Shown here in pieces: positions 37,976-46,018 of a DNA stretch of 64,000 nt (its first letter is position 1; every line of letters begins with the position of its first letter). The notes under the pieces are model-generated. The model ran no database searches. It was not told where the DNA came from and saw only the letters and a list, made by a program, of their open reading frames with translations. The DNA is taken from NCBI GenBank assembly GCA_945877365.1, contig CAMCRV010000005.1, positions 1 through 64,000 on the forward strand, written 5' to 3'. This DNA is from an uncultured Clostridia bacterium (lineage in GTDB: Bacteria; Bacillota; Clostridia; Oscillospirales; Oscillospiraceae). A program made the translations under genes and the position numbers.

Positions 37976-38004
37976 TATGTGTATATTGGGTTTGGTCAGC
38001 AAAT

Positions 38005-38165
38005 CGACAAATTGGAATTTGCGGGGGTGCCCAAAGCCTCCCCTGTGTAAGGGGAGGTGGCAAAAATCTATTGATTTTTGCCGGAGGGGTTGTCAATCCC
38101 CCAGTCAGCTTCGCTGACAGCCCCCTTTACACAAGGGGGCCTTTGACCCCGCCAAATTCCAATTT
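38005..38165 (+). repeat. 161-bp repeat, copy 1 (forward)
   Basis: Identical over 161 bases to the reverse complement of 40805-40965. Imperfect terminal inverted repeats (AAATTGGAATTTGCGGGG and complement) enclose three internal hairpins. No reading frame. Similarity to the other copy continues imperfectly for ~30 bases on both sides. A non-autonomous mobile element is likely. Confidence 0.88.
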
Positions 38166-38226
38166 ATCAACCGGCTGTGTAAAACCGATAAGCACAAAAT
38201 AATAAAAGGCTGTTCAGGAAAAATCC

Positions 38227-38255
38227 TTGACAAGGGCGGGGGATTGTGCTATAAT
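38227..38255 (+). promoter_or_regulatory. Promoter of ylxM-ffh-rpsP-khpA
   Basis: TTGACA (38227-38232), 17 bases, TATAAT (38250-38255), exact SigA consensus 41 bases before ylxM. Confidence 0.88.
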
Positions 38256-38296
38256 GCCCGAGGTCAAGGGAAATGCCTTGACACAGGAGGTTTTCC

Positions 38297-38635
38297 ATGG
38301 ATGCCTTGGAAATGTCGCTGCTGTTTGACTTCTACGGCGGTATGCTGACGGAAAAGCAGCAGGAATGTTTCGATATGCGCTACAATCAGGATCTCTCTTT
38401 GGGGGAGATCGGCGAGGCCATGGGCGTCAGCCGTCAGGCAGTTTGCGACAATCTGGCACGGACAGAGGCGCTGCTGCGGAGGATGGAGGACAACATCGGC
38501 TGTGTCCGCCGCAGCCTGCGAACCCGTAAGGCTGTTCAGCAGATTCAGGAGGCTGCCCGCCAGCTTCCGGAGGATCCCACCACATCCCATCTCGTCCGGC
38601 AGATTTTGTCCGCCGTCGGAGAACTGGAGGAATAA
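38297..38635 (+). CDS. ylxM: YlxM-family putative DNA-binding protein
   Basis: 112 residues of the YlxM/UPF0122 family, which accompanies ffh in Firmicutes and is thought to act with the signal recognition particle pathway. A sigma-70 region 4-like helix-turn-helix is clear: LTEKQQECFDMRYNQDLSLG then EIGEAMGVSRQAVCDNL. It starts after AGGAGG and ends 3 bases before ffh, so the two are cotranslated. Confidence 0.92.
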   Translation: MDALEMSLLFDFYGGMLTEKQQECFDMRYNQDLSLGEIGEAMGVSRQAVCDNLARTEALLRRMEDNIGCVRRSLRTRKAVQQIQEAARQLPEDPTTSHLVRQILSAVGELEE

Positions 38636-38638
38636 AAT

Positions 38639-39991
38639 ATGGCATTTGAAGGCTTAACTGAAAAAATCAATGCCACCTTCAAAAAGCTCCGGGGCAAAGG
38701 CCGCCTGAAGGAGAGCGATGTGAAGGAGGCAATGCGGGAAATCCGCATGGCTCTGCTGGAAGCGGATGTCAGCTACAAGGTCACCAAGGACTTTGTAAAA
38801 TCCGTCACCGACCGCTGCGTCGGCGCGGATGTGCTGGAATCTCTCACCCCTGCCCAGATGATTGTGAAGATCGTCAACGAAGAGCTGACTAAGCTCATGG
38901 GCAGCAGCATCAAGCACATTACCATCAATCCCAACGGCCCCACCGTAGTGATGCTGGTGGGTCTGCAGGGTGCAGGTAAAACCACCAACGGCTCCAAGCT
39001 GGCTGGGCTGATGAAGCGGCAGGGCAGACGCCCGCTGCTGGTGGCCTGTGATATCTACCGTCCGGCGGCTATTCAGCAGCTGAAGGTCTGCGGTGAAAAG
39101 CTGGACATCCCCGTTTTTGAAAAAGGCACCCAGGATCCCGTTCAGACGGCGAAGGAGGCTGTCCTCTATGCCCGTCAGCGGGGCTACGATATGGTGTTTC
39201 TGGATACCGCCGGTCGTCTCCATGTGGACGAAGCTCTCATGGAGGAGCTGAAACGGATCAAGGAGACGGTGAAGCCCGACGAGATCATGCTGGTGGTGGA
39301 CGCCATGACCGGTCAGGATGCCGTCAACGCCGCCCAGAGCTTCAACGAGTGGCTGGATATCGACTCTGTGATGCTGTCCAAGCTGGACGGCGATGCCAGA
39401 GGCGGTGCCGCCCTGTCCGTCCGCGCCGTCACCGGCAAGCCCATCAAGTTCTCCGGCATCGGCGAGAAGCTGGAGGATATTGAGCCCTTCCACCCTGACC
39501 GTATGGCCAGCCGGATTCTGGGCATGGGCGATATGCTTTCCCTCATCGAGAAGGCGGAAAAAGCCTTCGATGCCAAGAAGGCAGCCGAGATGGAAAAGCG
39601 GATGAAATCCAACAAGTTCACCCTGCAGGATTTCTACGACCAGATGGTTCAGCTGAAGTCCATGGGTTCCATGGAGGATATCCTCTCCCAGATTCCCGGC
39701 GGCGCCGGGCTGAAGGGTGTCAAGGTGGACGAAAAGCAGATGGCTCACACCGAGGCCATCATCCTGTCCATGACCCCAAAGGAGCGGGAAAAGCCCGAGA
39801 TCATCGCCGCCAGCCGGAAAAAGCGGATTGCCGCCGGTGCCGGCGTGAAGGTGGAGGATGTGAACCGGCTGCTGAAATCCTTTGAGCAGATGCGCAAGCT
39901 GATGAAGCAGTTCTCCGGCCCCGGCGCCGGAAAGAAGCTGAAGCGCATGGGTCGCATGGGCGGCTTCGGCGGAGGTTTCCCCGGTTTTTAG
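38639..39991 (+). CDS. ffh: Signal recognition particle protein Ffh
   Basis: GTPase that binds signal sequences of nascent membrane proteins and delivers ribosomes to FtsY. 450 residues. N domain (1-~90), G domain with GLQGAGKTTNGSKLA (P-loop), DTAGRLHVDE and SKLDGDARGG, then the Met-rich M domain that binds SRP RNA and signal peptides, ending in a Gly/Phe tail. A second promoter is not seen before rpsP, so ffh and rpsP are probably cotranscribed. Confidence 0.97.
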   Translation: MAFEGLTEKINATFKKLRGKGRLKESDVKEAMREIRMALLEADVSYKVTKDFVKSVTDRCVGADVLESLTPAQMIVKIVNEELTKLMGSSIKHITINPNGPTVVMLVGLQGAGKTTNGSKLAGLMKRQGRRPLLVACDIYRPAAIQQLKVCGEKLDIPVFEKGTQDPVQTAKEAVLYARQRGYDMVFLDTAGRLHVDEALMEELKRIKETVKPDEIMLVVDAMTGQDAVNAAQSFNEWLDIDSVMLSKLDGDARGGAALSVRAVTGKPIKFSGIGEKLEDIEPFHPDRMASRILGMGDMLSLIEKAEKAFDAKKAAEMEKRMKSNKFTLQDFYDQMVQLKSMGSMEDILSQIPGGAGLKGVKVDEKQMAHTEAIILSMTPKEREKPEIIAASRKKRIAAGAGVKVEDVNRLLKSFEQMRKLMKQFSGPGAGKKLKRMGRMGGFGGGFPGF

Positions 39992-40087
39992 ACCTTAATT
40001 TCATTTGTTCGCTTTAAGCAATTTGTGTTACGATTTTGCTTTGCGATATAGATTATTCAACAGATTATTTATGGAGGTGAAACTCTC

Positions 40088-40327
40088 ATGGTTAAGATCA
40101 GACTGAGAAGAATGGGCGCCAAGAAGACTCCTTACTACCGTATCGTTGTGGCCGACTCCCGTTCTCCCCGCGATGGCCGCTGCATTGAGGAGATTGGTAC
40201 CTACAATCCCCTGACCGAGCCCGTCACCCTGACTGTGGATGCCGAGAAGGCCCAGGCATGGATCAAGAACGGCGCACAGCCCACCGACACCGTTCGTGGC
40301 CTGCTGAAGAATGCCGGCGTGCTGTAA
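40088..40327 (+). CDS. rpsP: Ribosomal protein S16
   Basis: 79-residue small-subunit assembly protein. It begins with [20 protein letters not shown] and [19 protein letters not shown], both diagnostic. AGGAGGTG-type ribosome binding site. Part of the conserved ffh-rpsP-khpA-rimM-trmD order, interrupted here after khpA by a repeat. Confidence 0.97.
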   Translation: MVKIRLRRMGAKKTPYYRIVVADSRSPRDGRCIEEIGTYNPLTEPVTLTVDAEKAQAWIKNGAQPTDTVRGLLKNAGVL

Positions 40328-40349
40328 TATCCCCGAAGGAGTCGCACAC

Positions 40350-40580
40350 ATGAAGGAACTTTTGCTGTATATGGCAAAGAACCTGGTGGACAATCCTGAG
40401 GCAGTTACCGTAACCGAACTCGATGGAGAGGACGGCAAGGTTCTGGAGCTTCATGTTGCCGAAGGCGATATGGGCAAGGTAATCGGCCGCCAGGGACGGA
40501 TCGCCAAGGAGATCCGGACCATCATCAAGACTGTTGCCCAGCGCACCGGCGAAAAGGTCACAGTTGAGATTGTGGATTAA
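40350..40580 (+). CDS. khpA: KH-domain RNA-binding protein KhpA (YlqC)
   Basis: 76 residues consisting of one KH domain with the GxxG loop in VIGRQGRIAKEIRTII. KhpA forms a dimer with KhpB (Jag/EloR) in Gram-positive bacteria and influences cell elongation and small RNA stability. Start chosen at 40350 after AAGGAG, 22 bases beyond rpsP; an earlier in-frame start lies inside rpsP. Confidence 0.93.
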   Translation: MKELLLYMAKNLVDNPEAVTVTELDGEDGKVLELHVAEGDMGKVIGRQGRIAKEIRTIIKTVAQRTGEKVTVEIVD

Positions 40581-40586
40581 ACGGCT

Positions 40587-40621
40587 ATGCGTGGCGGTAT
40601 CGTCACGCATTTTCGTTTTCC
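40587..40621 (+). terminator. Terminator after khpA
   Basis: ATGCGTG/CACGCAT stem, ten-base loop, then TTTTCGTTTTCC. It separates ffh-rpsP-khpA from rimM-trmD. Confidence 0.7.
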
Positions 40622-40631
40622 TTATTTTAAC

Positions 40632-40721
40632 GGAAACTCTGAGTCAATGGTCTGCGGCTGGGCATCGAATCTGAGCCAAAATCTTCTGCTGCCAGCTCTT
40701 GCCGATTGCCTCAGAGTTTCC
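40632..40721. repeat. 90-bp inverted repeat, origin unknown
   Basis: Ends GGAAACTCTGAG and complement, with four further pairs after a mismatch, around a ~55-base core without a reading frame. It lies between the khpA terminator and repeat copy 2. The rest of the 40581-41016 gap holds only these two elements. Confidence 0.6.
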
Positions 40722-40804
40722 TTGGATTTGAAAACACAAGCATCCGGAAACGGTGCTTTTCGATAAATTGAAATATGCTTATTGGTTTTACTCAGCCGCT
40801 TGAA

Positions 40805-40965
40805 AAATTGGAATTTGGCGGGGTCAAAGGCCCCCTTGTGTAAAGGGGGCTGTCAGCGAAGCTGACTGGGGGATTGACAACCCCTCCGGCAAAAATCAAT
40901 AGATTTTTGCCACCTCCCCTTACACAGGGGAGGCTTTGGGCACCCCCGCAAATTCCAATTTGTCG
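40805..40965 (-). repeat. 161-bp repeat, copy 2 (reverse)
   Basis: Exact reverse complement of 38005-38165. The pair brackets ylxM, ffh, rpsP and khpA and could recombine to invert that 2.6-kb segment. Confidence 0.88.
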
Positions 40966-41016
40966 CTTTGCTGACTTAAGCCGATATGTACAAATTGAAA
41001 TGTTAGGAGACTGTTT

Positions 41017-41505
41017 ATGAAACTCCCCTTTATCAAGGCCGGTGAGATCGTCACCACCCACGGTGTCCGGGGTGAGGTGAAGGTGCTCCCCTGGGTGGAC
41101 TCGGCGGAGGTTCTGGCTGAGTTTGACCGCTGCCGCATTGACGGAAAGGAATATGCCATGACCTGCCGGATTCAGAAGTCCTGCAATCTGGTGAAGCTGG
41201 AGGGCATCGACACCATGGAGCAGGCTCAGGCTCTCCGGGGCAAGGTTTTGGAGCTGTACCGGGAGGATATCGACGAGGATGTGATCTTCGCCGATGAGCT
41301 GAAGGGCGTGGAGGTCTTTGCCGACGGTGTGCAGATTGGAAAAGTCGTGGATGTGCTGGACTACCCCGGCAACAGCGTGTATGTGGTTCGGGGGGAGCAT
41401 GAATATATGATCCCTGCGGTGAAGACCTTTGTGCTGCTTACCGATCTGGATGCCAACCGCATGGAGGTTCGGCTCATTGAGGGGATGCGCAGCGATGAGG
41501 ATTGA
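41017..41505 (+). CDS. rimM: 16S rRNA processing protein RimM
   Basis: Assembly factor of the 30S head, binding S19. 162 residues with an N-terminal RimM barrel (IKAGEIVTTHGVRGEVKVLPW) and a C-terminal PRC-barrel (VGKVVDVLDYPGNSVYVVRG-like region followed by EYMIPAVKTFV). trmD starts 11 bases before its stop, so translation is coupled. With the repeat upstream, its promoter must lie between 40722 and 41016 or transcription must read through. Confidence 0.95.
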   Translation: MKLPFIKAGEIVTTHGVRGEVKVLPWVDSAEVLAEFDRCRIDGKEYAMTCRIQKSCNLVKLEGIDTMEQAQALRGKVLELYREDIDEDVIFADELKGVEVFADGVQIGKVVDVLDYPGNSVYVVRGEHEYMIPAVKTFVLLTDLDANRMEVRLIEGMRSDED

Positions 41506-42241
41506 TATTCTGACCCTCTTTCCCGAGACACTGGGGGATGTGCTCAGCGAGAGTATTCTGGGTCGGGCACAGGAACGGGGCTTCATCCGTATCGAAACCC
41601 ATCAGATCCGGGACTATACCGCCAATAAGCAGAATCAGGTGGACGACTACCCCTACGGCGGCGGCCGGGGCGCGGTGATGGCGGCGGACCCCCTGTACCG
41701 CTGCTGGGAAGCGGTGTGCGACGAGGCCGCCGGGCCTGTGCACACCATTTATCTGTCCCCCTGCGGCCATACCTTCCGGCAGGCAGATGCCATCCGCCTG
41801 AGCCAAATGGAGAATCTGGTGCTGGTCTGCGGCCACTATGAGGGCATCGACCAGCGGTTCATCGACGAGTGTGTGGATGAGGAGATTTCTTTAGGTGACT
41901 TCGTCCTCACCGGTGGGGAGATTGCCGCCATGGCGGTGACGGACGCGGTGTGCCGCATGGTGCCCGGGGTACTGGCAGACCCGGAGTGCTTTGAGGATGA
42001 AAGTCATTTCAATGGACTTCTGGAATACCCCCAGTATACCCGTCCGGCGGTGTGGCACGGCAGAGCCATCCCGGAGATTCTCACCTCCGGCAACCATGAA
42101 AAGGTGCGCCAGTGGCGCAGGAAGCAGGCTCTGCGCCGCACCCGGGAACGCCGCCCGGATATGTATGAAAAGCTGGATCTTTCTTCCAAGGCGGATCAGA
42201 AGCTGCTGCGGGAAATGGAAGCGGAGGAGCTGGACAAATGA
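41495..42241 (+). CDS. trmD: tRNA (guanine-N1)-methyltransferase
   Basis: Methylates G37 of tRNAs reading CNN and CGG codons, preventing frameshifts. 248 residues. Knotted SPOUT fold shown by PYGGGRGAVMAADPLY, LVCGHYEGIDQRFID and ISLGDFVLTGGEIAAM; the basic C-terminal helix WRRKQALRRTRERRPDM binds tRNA. Start fixed at 41495 (RIDILTLFPE) inside the end of rimM. rplS, often next, is absent; a terminator follows. Confidence 0.97.
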   Translation: MRIDILTLFPETLGDVLSESILGRAQERGFIRIETHQIRDYTANKQNQVDDYPYGGGRGAVMAADPLYRCWEAVCDEAAGPVHTIYLSPCGHTFRQADAIRLSQMENLVLVCGHYEGIDQRFIDECVDEEISLGDFVLTGGEIAAMAVTDAVCRMVPGVLADPECFEDESHFNGLLEYPQYTRPAVWHGRAIPEILTSGNHEKVRQWRRKQALRRTRERRPDMYEKLDLSSKADQKLLREMEAEELDK

Positions 42242-42244
42242 GAG

Positions 42245-42274
42245 AAAATCCCCATCTTCGGATGGGGATTTTTT
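42245..42274 (+). terminator. Terminator of rimM-trmD
   Basis: AAAATCCCCATC, TTCG loop, complement, then six Ts. Confidence 0.88.
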
Positions 42275-42367
42275 GAAAAAATATCGGCGGCATCATTGCC
42301 AAACCCGCGGCAATGTGATAAGATGTCCCTGTAATTTTTTGCCGAAAAGGCCAGAAAGGGGATTCCT

Positions 42368-42736
42368 ATGGGTAAATTTGTCATTCGCACTGTCAATTCC
42401 GGCATTAAGTTTGATCTGAAGGCCACCAACGGCCAGGTCATTCTGACTTCTGAGGTCTACACCACCAAGGCAGCCTGCCGTAACGGCGTGGAGAGCATCA
42501 TGAAGAACGCTCCCGTCGCCAATGTGGAGGATCAGACCGTGGAGGGCTTTGAGACTGTGACCCACCCCAAGTTTGAGATGTACCAGGACAAGGCAGGAGA
42601 ATTCCGATTCCGCCTGAAGGCTCGCAACGGTGAGATCATCGGCGTTTCCGAGGGCTACACCAGCAAGGCCAACTGCGTCAACGGCGTGGAGAGCGTGAAG
42701 AAGAACGCTGCCGAGGCCGAGATTGTGGAGGAGTAA
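42368..42736 (+). CDS. DUF1508 (YegP-type) double-repeat protein
   Basis: 122 residues formed by two ~55-residue DUF1508 repeats: GKFVIRTVNSGIKFDLKATN...TKAACRNGVESIMKNA and FEMYQDKAGEFRFRLKARNG...SKANCVNGVESVKKNA. This small fold occurs in YegP of E. coli and in secreted or stress-linked proteins; the molecular role is unknown. AAAGGGG site before the ATG. The next gene begins four bases after the stop, suggesting a two-gene unit. Confidence 0.9.
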   Translation: MGKFVIRTVNSGIKFDLKATNGQVILTSEVYTTKAACRNGVESIMKNAPVANVEDQTVEGFETVTHPKFEMYQDKAGEFRFRLKARNGEIIGVSEGYTSKANCVNGVESVKKNAAEAEIVEE

Positions 42737-42740
42737 TTCC

Positions 42741-42959
42741 ATGGATTTCAAGGCAAAGGCCACCGAGCTGGTGGAGAAGATCAAAAATGATCCAGCTCTT
42801 CTGGCCCAGTTCCGGGAGGACCCCGTGGCTGTGGTGGAGAAGCTGGTGGGCGTGGATCTGCCCGAGGAGCAGCTTCGTCAGGCGGCAGAGCTGGTGAAGG
42901 CCAAAATTGATCTGGACAAGGCTTCCAATCTGCTGGGCGGCCTGTTTGGAAAAAAGTAA
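42741..42959 (+). CDS. Small helical protein, unknown function
   Basis: 72 residues predicted all-helical and charged: MDFKAKATELVEKIKNDPAL, then LVGVDLPEEQLRQAAELVKA and a short glycine tail LLGGLFGKK. The N-terminal pattern (helix, NDP, Phe, then PVAVVEKLVG) loosely resembles Nif11-type leader peptides, but no modification enzyme is nearby, so that reading is weak. Starts after GAGGAG, four bases downstream of the DUF1508 gene, followed by a terminator. Confidence 0.8.
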   Translation: MDFKAKATELVEKIKNDPALLAQFREDPVAVVEKLVGVDLPEEQLRQAAELVKAKIDLDKASNLLGGLFGKK

Positions 42960-42965
42960 TCATTT

Positions 42966-42998
42966 GCACCCCATCCAACCGGATGGGGTGCTTCCTTA
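42966..42998. terminator. Bidirectional terminator
   Basis: GCACCCCATCC, AACC loop, complement, between two convergent genes; modest T content after the stem. Confidence 0.7.
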
Positions 42999-44219
42999 TT
43001 TGCTCCTGCGCCAGTCGGCGTACATCCGGAACAGGGTAGAGGGCAGCAGAATGCCCACAGCCATGACACCGGCAATGGCGGCGGTATACATTCCCTGGTT
43101 GAAAAACTGTTCCATGTTCCCCCGAACGGCCCAGATCATGGTATAGTAGACCCCGGCGCCGGGAATCATGGGGAAGATGGAAATCACCAGATAGCTAAGA
43201 GCCGGGAACTTGCGGATTCTGGCCAGAATTTCCGAGTAGAGGGAGGCTACAAAGGCACTGACAAAATAGGCGGAAATCCCGTCCTGCATCAGCTCCAGCG
43301 TGATGCAGTAGCTGATCCATGCGATAGTGCCCCCCAGCGCGCACAGCAGAATTCCCAGCTTGTGAATGTTAAACAGAATGGAAAAGCCCACGCAGCCGAT
43401 GAAGCAGAAAACGCTGCTGATCAGCAGAGGGTAGTCGATGGTGTCTGCCTCCGGAATCACGCCGAACAGGCGGTGGGAAAGTCCCAGGGCAGCCGCCGTG
43501 CCCACGGCCAGCGCCGCAGCCACCAGAAAGACCTGCACGATGCGGTTGACACCGGAGTTGATGTCCCCGTAGATGATGTCCCGCATGGCGTTGGTAAACA
43601 GCAGACCGGGCACCAGAATCATCAGTGCGCCGATGGTAACGGCATCGGCATTGGGGGCAATTCCGGTTGCGCCGAAGCCGTAGGCCAGCAGAGCCATGAA
43701 GAAGGAGGCGGCGATGGTGTGGAAGAAGGGGTTGGCGTTCTGCCGGACGGCAATGGTGCTGACGGTTCCGGCTACGATGCCGCAAAGCCCGGCGCAGATA
43801 CCGTCCGGGAAGCTGCCACCCAGAAAAATGCCGAAGCCGAAGGCTCCCAGAAAGTAGCCCAGCAGGAGGACGGGGAAGGTGAACACGGCCTTTTTGTTCT
43901 TGGTGTCCTCCAGCCACAGCATGGCATCGTGCAGCTGGGGATGGTGCTGACACAGCTTGCGGCTCAGGTCACTGAACAGCTCTACGCCGTACAGATCGTT
44001 GCCGTGGTAGCCGATGCGGCGCATCCGGGTGATGGGGGTTCCGTCCTCGGTCTGGATGGTGATGAGAAAATAGTTGGGGATGGCAAAGACCTCGCTGCCC
44101 ACGCCATAGGTGCTCAGGACACGGGTGATGGTCTCCTCCACCCGGGAGGTCTCCGCCCCGCTCATGGCCAGCTCATAGCCCAGGTCGGAAACCAGATCCA
44201 AAAGCAGATTGTAGTTCAT
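42996..44219 (-). CDS. ThrE-type threonine/serine exporter, fused form
   Basis: 407 residues. The N-terminal ~115 residues are soluble (LGYELAMSGAETSRVEETIT, the YjjP/ThrE start), followed by about ten membrane segments. Both halves of the ThrE family are fused: YjjP-like (GFGIFLGGSFPDGICAGLCG, AVTIGALMILVPGLLFTNA) and YjjB-like (FPALSYLVISIFPMIPGAG). Related proteins export threonine, serine or, in E. coli YjjPB, succinate. Substrate here unknown. DegV and HxlR genes lie upstream on the same strand behind a terminator. Confidence 0.9.
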   Translation of the reverse strand: MNYNLLLDLVSDLGYELAMSGAETSRVEETITRVLSTYGVGSEVFAIPNYFLITIQTEDGTPITRMRRIGYHGNDLYGVELFSDLSRKLCQHHPQLHDAMLWLEDTKNKKAVFTFPVLLLGYFLGAFGFGIFLGGSFPDGICAGLCGIVAGTVSTIAVRQNANPFFHTIAASFFMALLAYGFGATGIAPNADAVTIGALMILVPGLLFTNAMRDIIYGDINSGVNRIVQVFLVAAALAVGTAAALGLSHRLFGVIPEADTIDYPLLISSVFCFIGCVGFSILFNIHKLGILLCALGGTIAWISYCITLELMQDGISAYFVSAFVASLYSEILARIRKFPALSYLVISIFPMIPGAGVYYTMIWAVRGNMEQFFNQGMYTAAIAGVMAVGILLPSTLFRMYADWRRSK

Positions 44220-44237
44220 GGAACATACCTCACAGGA

Positions 44238-44270
44238 AAAGTATCGCCGGGGAAAACCCGGCGATACACG
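44238..44270 (-). terminator. Terminator after degV
   Basis: Minus-strand GTATCGCCGGG, loop TTTTC, complement, then TTTTCC. Confidence 0.78.
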
Positions 44271-44273
44271 GAT

Positions 44274-45116
44274 TTATTTGCGAATAACCACCAGTCCCAG
44301 GGTGCCGGGGCCGCAGTGACAGGAGATGGTACAGCCGGCGACATTCTCACAGAAGGGGCCGGGCTGGACAAACGCCGCCATATCCTTCCGTGCCTGTGCC
44401 ACAATCTCGTCTTCCACCTGGGTGTAAAGCAGCCAGCCGGTGCTGTGCTCCACATCCTCCCGGCCGGTCAGCCGATCCTTGCAGTAGGCGGCGATGCACT
44501 TGGAGAAGCTGCCCCGGTATTTTTTCACCACGGTGAGTTTGCCGTCCTTCACCTCAAGACAGGGCTTCAGGTTCAGCAGGTTGGCGCCCAGTGCGGTGGC
44601 GGAGGAGCAGCGGCCGCCCTTGACCATGTAGGCCAGGTGCTCCAGCACGAAGCTGATTTCCACCCGGGGGATAAAGTCCTGAATCTGCTCCCGGATTTCC
44701 TCCAGTGTGGAACATACCTGTGCCAGACGGCAGATCTCCAGCACCACGCTGCCCTGACCCATACACAGATTCTGGGAATCCACAACCAGAACATTGTCAA
44801 AATCCGCAGCAGCCAGACAGGCGTTCTGATAGCAGGCAGAGAAGCCGGAGCCGATGTTCACCTGAATCACGGCATCATAGGAAGAGGCGTACCGGGCAAA
44901 GATATCCTGATATTCTCCCACGCTGACGGCGGAGGTGGTGCACAGGTCGCCCCCGGCAGCCACATGGTCGAAAATCTCTTTGGGGGTAATGGTGATGCCG
45001 TCCCGGAAGTCCTTTCCGTCCTTGATGATATACAGAGGGGTGATGGAGATGTCGTATTTCTGAAGCAGCTCCTGAGGAAGGTCGCAGGTGCTGTCGGCAA
45101 TCACTTTGATGTTCAT
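44274..45116 (-). CDS. DegV-family fatty-acid-binding protein
   Basis: 280 residues. DegV/FakB proteins bind a fatty acid and present it to the kinase FakA for phosphorylation. Family landmarks: KVIADSTCDLPQELLQKYDI at the start, ATTSAVS-like CTTSAVSVGEYQD, IGSGFSACYQNACLAA and, in the second lobe, the invariant fatty-acid-contacting LAYMVKGGRCSSATALGANL. The Ser/Thr-rich first loop that holds the carboxylate is present. Follows the HxlR regulator by 10 bases. Confidence 0.92.
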   Translation of the reverse strand: MNIKVIADSTCDLPQELLQKYDISITPLYIIKDGKDFRDGITITPKEIFDHVAAGGDLCTTSAVSVGEYQDIFARYASSYDAVIQVNIGSGFSACYQNACLAAADFDNVLVVDSQNLCMGQGSVVLEICRLAQVCSTLEEIREQIQDFIPRVEISFVLEHLAYMVKGGRCSSATALGANLLNLKPCLEVKDGKLTVVKKYRGSFSKCIAAYCKDRLTGREDVEHSTGWLLYTQVEDEIVAQARKDMAAFVQPGPFCENVAGCTISCHCGPGTLGLVVIRK

Positions 45117-45126
45117 AATATTCTCC

Positions 45127-45498
45127 TTATCTTTCGGTATCGGAGACTGGCTCCGTGCGCATCATAAATGTGTCTGGGTTCCGGTCTTGTCTGCGCAGAT
45201 AGCCGGTGCCCCAGTCCCGCATGGCCATGAGAATGGGCATCAGGCTTCGCCCGGTTTCCGTCAGGGAGTATTCCACTTTTGGGGGAACCACGGGATAAAC
45301 CTCCCGGTGGATGAGGTTCTGGGATTCCAGCTCCCGAAGCTGCTGGGTCAGCATTTTTGGGGTGGCACCCCGGATCACTTTGCTGAGCTGGGAAAAGCGC
45401 AGCTTGCTTTCCGTCAGATGCCACAGGATCAGCGCCTTGTATTTGCCGCCGATGAGCTCCATTGTGGCGGCCACGGGGCAGGTTTCTGTGTATTCCAT
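45127..45498 (-). CDS. HxlR-family transcriptional regulator
   Basis: 123 residues, winged helix. [20 protein letters not shown] is the family start with its single conserved Cys (redox or electrophile sensing in some members); [20 protein letters not shown] is the recognition helix region and [16 protein letters not shown] the wing. Cotranscribed with degV and perhaps regulating itself and that gene. Confidence 0.9.
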   Translation of the reverse strand: MEYTETCPVAATMELIGGKYKALILWHLTESKLRFSQLSKVIRGATPKMLTQQLRELESQNLIHREVYPVVPPKVEYSLTETGRSLMPILMAMRDWGTGYLRRQDRNPDTFMMRTEPVSDTER

Positions 45499-45704
45499 GG
45501 GACTCTCCTACAGTATCCAAAAGGGTAGTATAGAACAAAACGGTGCATACTTGTTCTTCCTGAATTGAATGGTAAGATATTACCACAAAGCAGGGGCGAA
45601 GTCAACCGAAAACCTGTCAGATAAGCAGGTTTCCATGAAAAATGAGTTTTGCGTCAAAGGCATGATCTGCGCGCCTGCCCAGCAGCCCCTGCGGGGATTT
45701 GGGC

Positions 45705-45733
45705 TTGACATTGTGAGGCTGACAGGGGATAAT
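45705..45733 (+). promoter_or_regulatory. Promoter of the copZ-like gene
   Basis: TTGACA (45705-45710), 17 bases, GATAAT (45728-45733). The remaining part of the 45499-45816 gap shows no convincing gene. Confidence 0.65.
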
Positions 45734-45816
45734 GAAGGTACGGCAAAGGACGGCGATACAGGAGGCCGGGATTCCCCGGGCTGAGCCGAGCTGCCACAAT
45801 CAAGGAGGAAACAGCA

Positions 45817-46014
45817 ATGGAAATGGTAATTCATGTGGAAGGTATGATGTGCAAGCACTGCAAGGCACGGGTGGAGTCCGTATGCAAAGGAGTGAGCGGT
45901 GTCACCGACGCCGTGGTGGATCTGGAAGCCAAGACCGTGACGGTTTCCGGAACCGCCGATGTGCAGGCCGTGAAGAAGGCCATTGCCGACGCCGACTATC
46001 AGGTGGTGGAGTAA
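45817..46014 (+). CDS. Heavy-metal-associated (CopZ-like) metallochaperone
   Basis: 65 residues, one ferredoxin-like HMA domain. The metal site is the CxxC of EGMMCKHCKARVES near residue 12-15, with the hydrophobic pattern of CopZ/Atx1 proteins and the closing DADYQVVE. It should bind Cu(I) or a similar soft metal. No copper ATPase gene is nearby. AGGAGG before the ATG; the hydrolase gene starts 4 bases after its stop. Confidence 0.92.
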   Translation: MEMVIHVEGMMCKHCKARVESVCKGVSGVTDAVVDLEAKTVTVSGTADVQAVKKAIADADYQVVE

Positions 46015-46018
46015 GGCT

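Noticed and set aside
45569-45784. 71-codon plus-strand frame upstream of the copZ-like gene
   Set aside because: No ribosome site and it covers the copZ promoter; composition is not protein-like.
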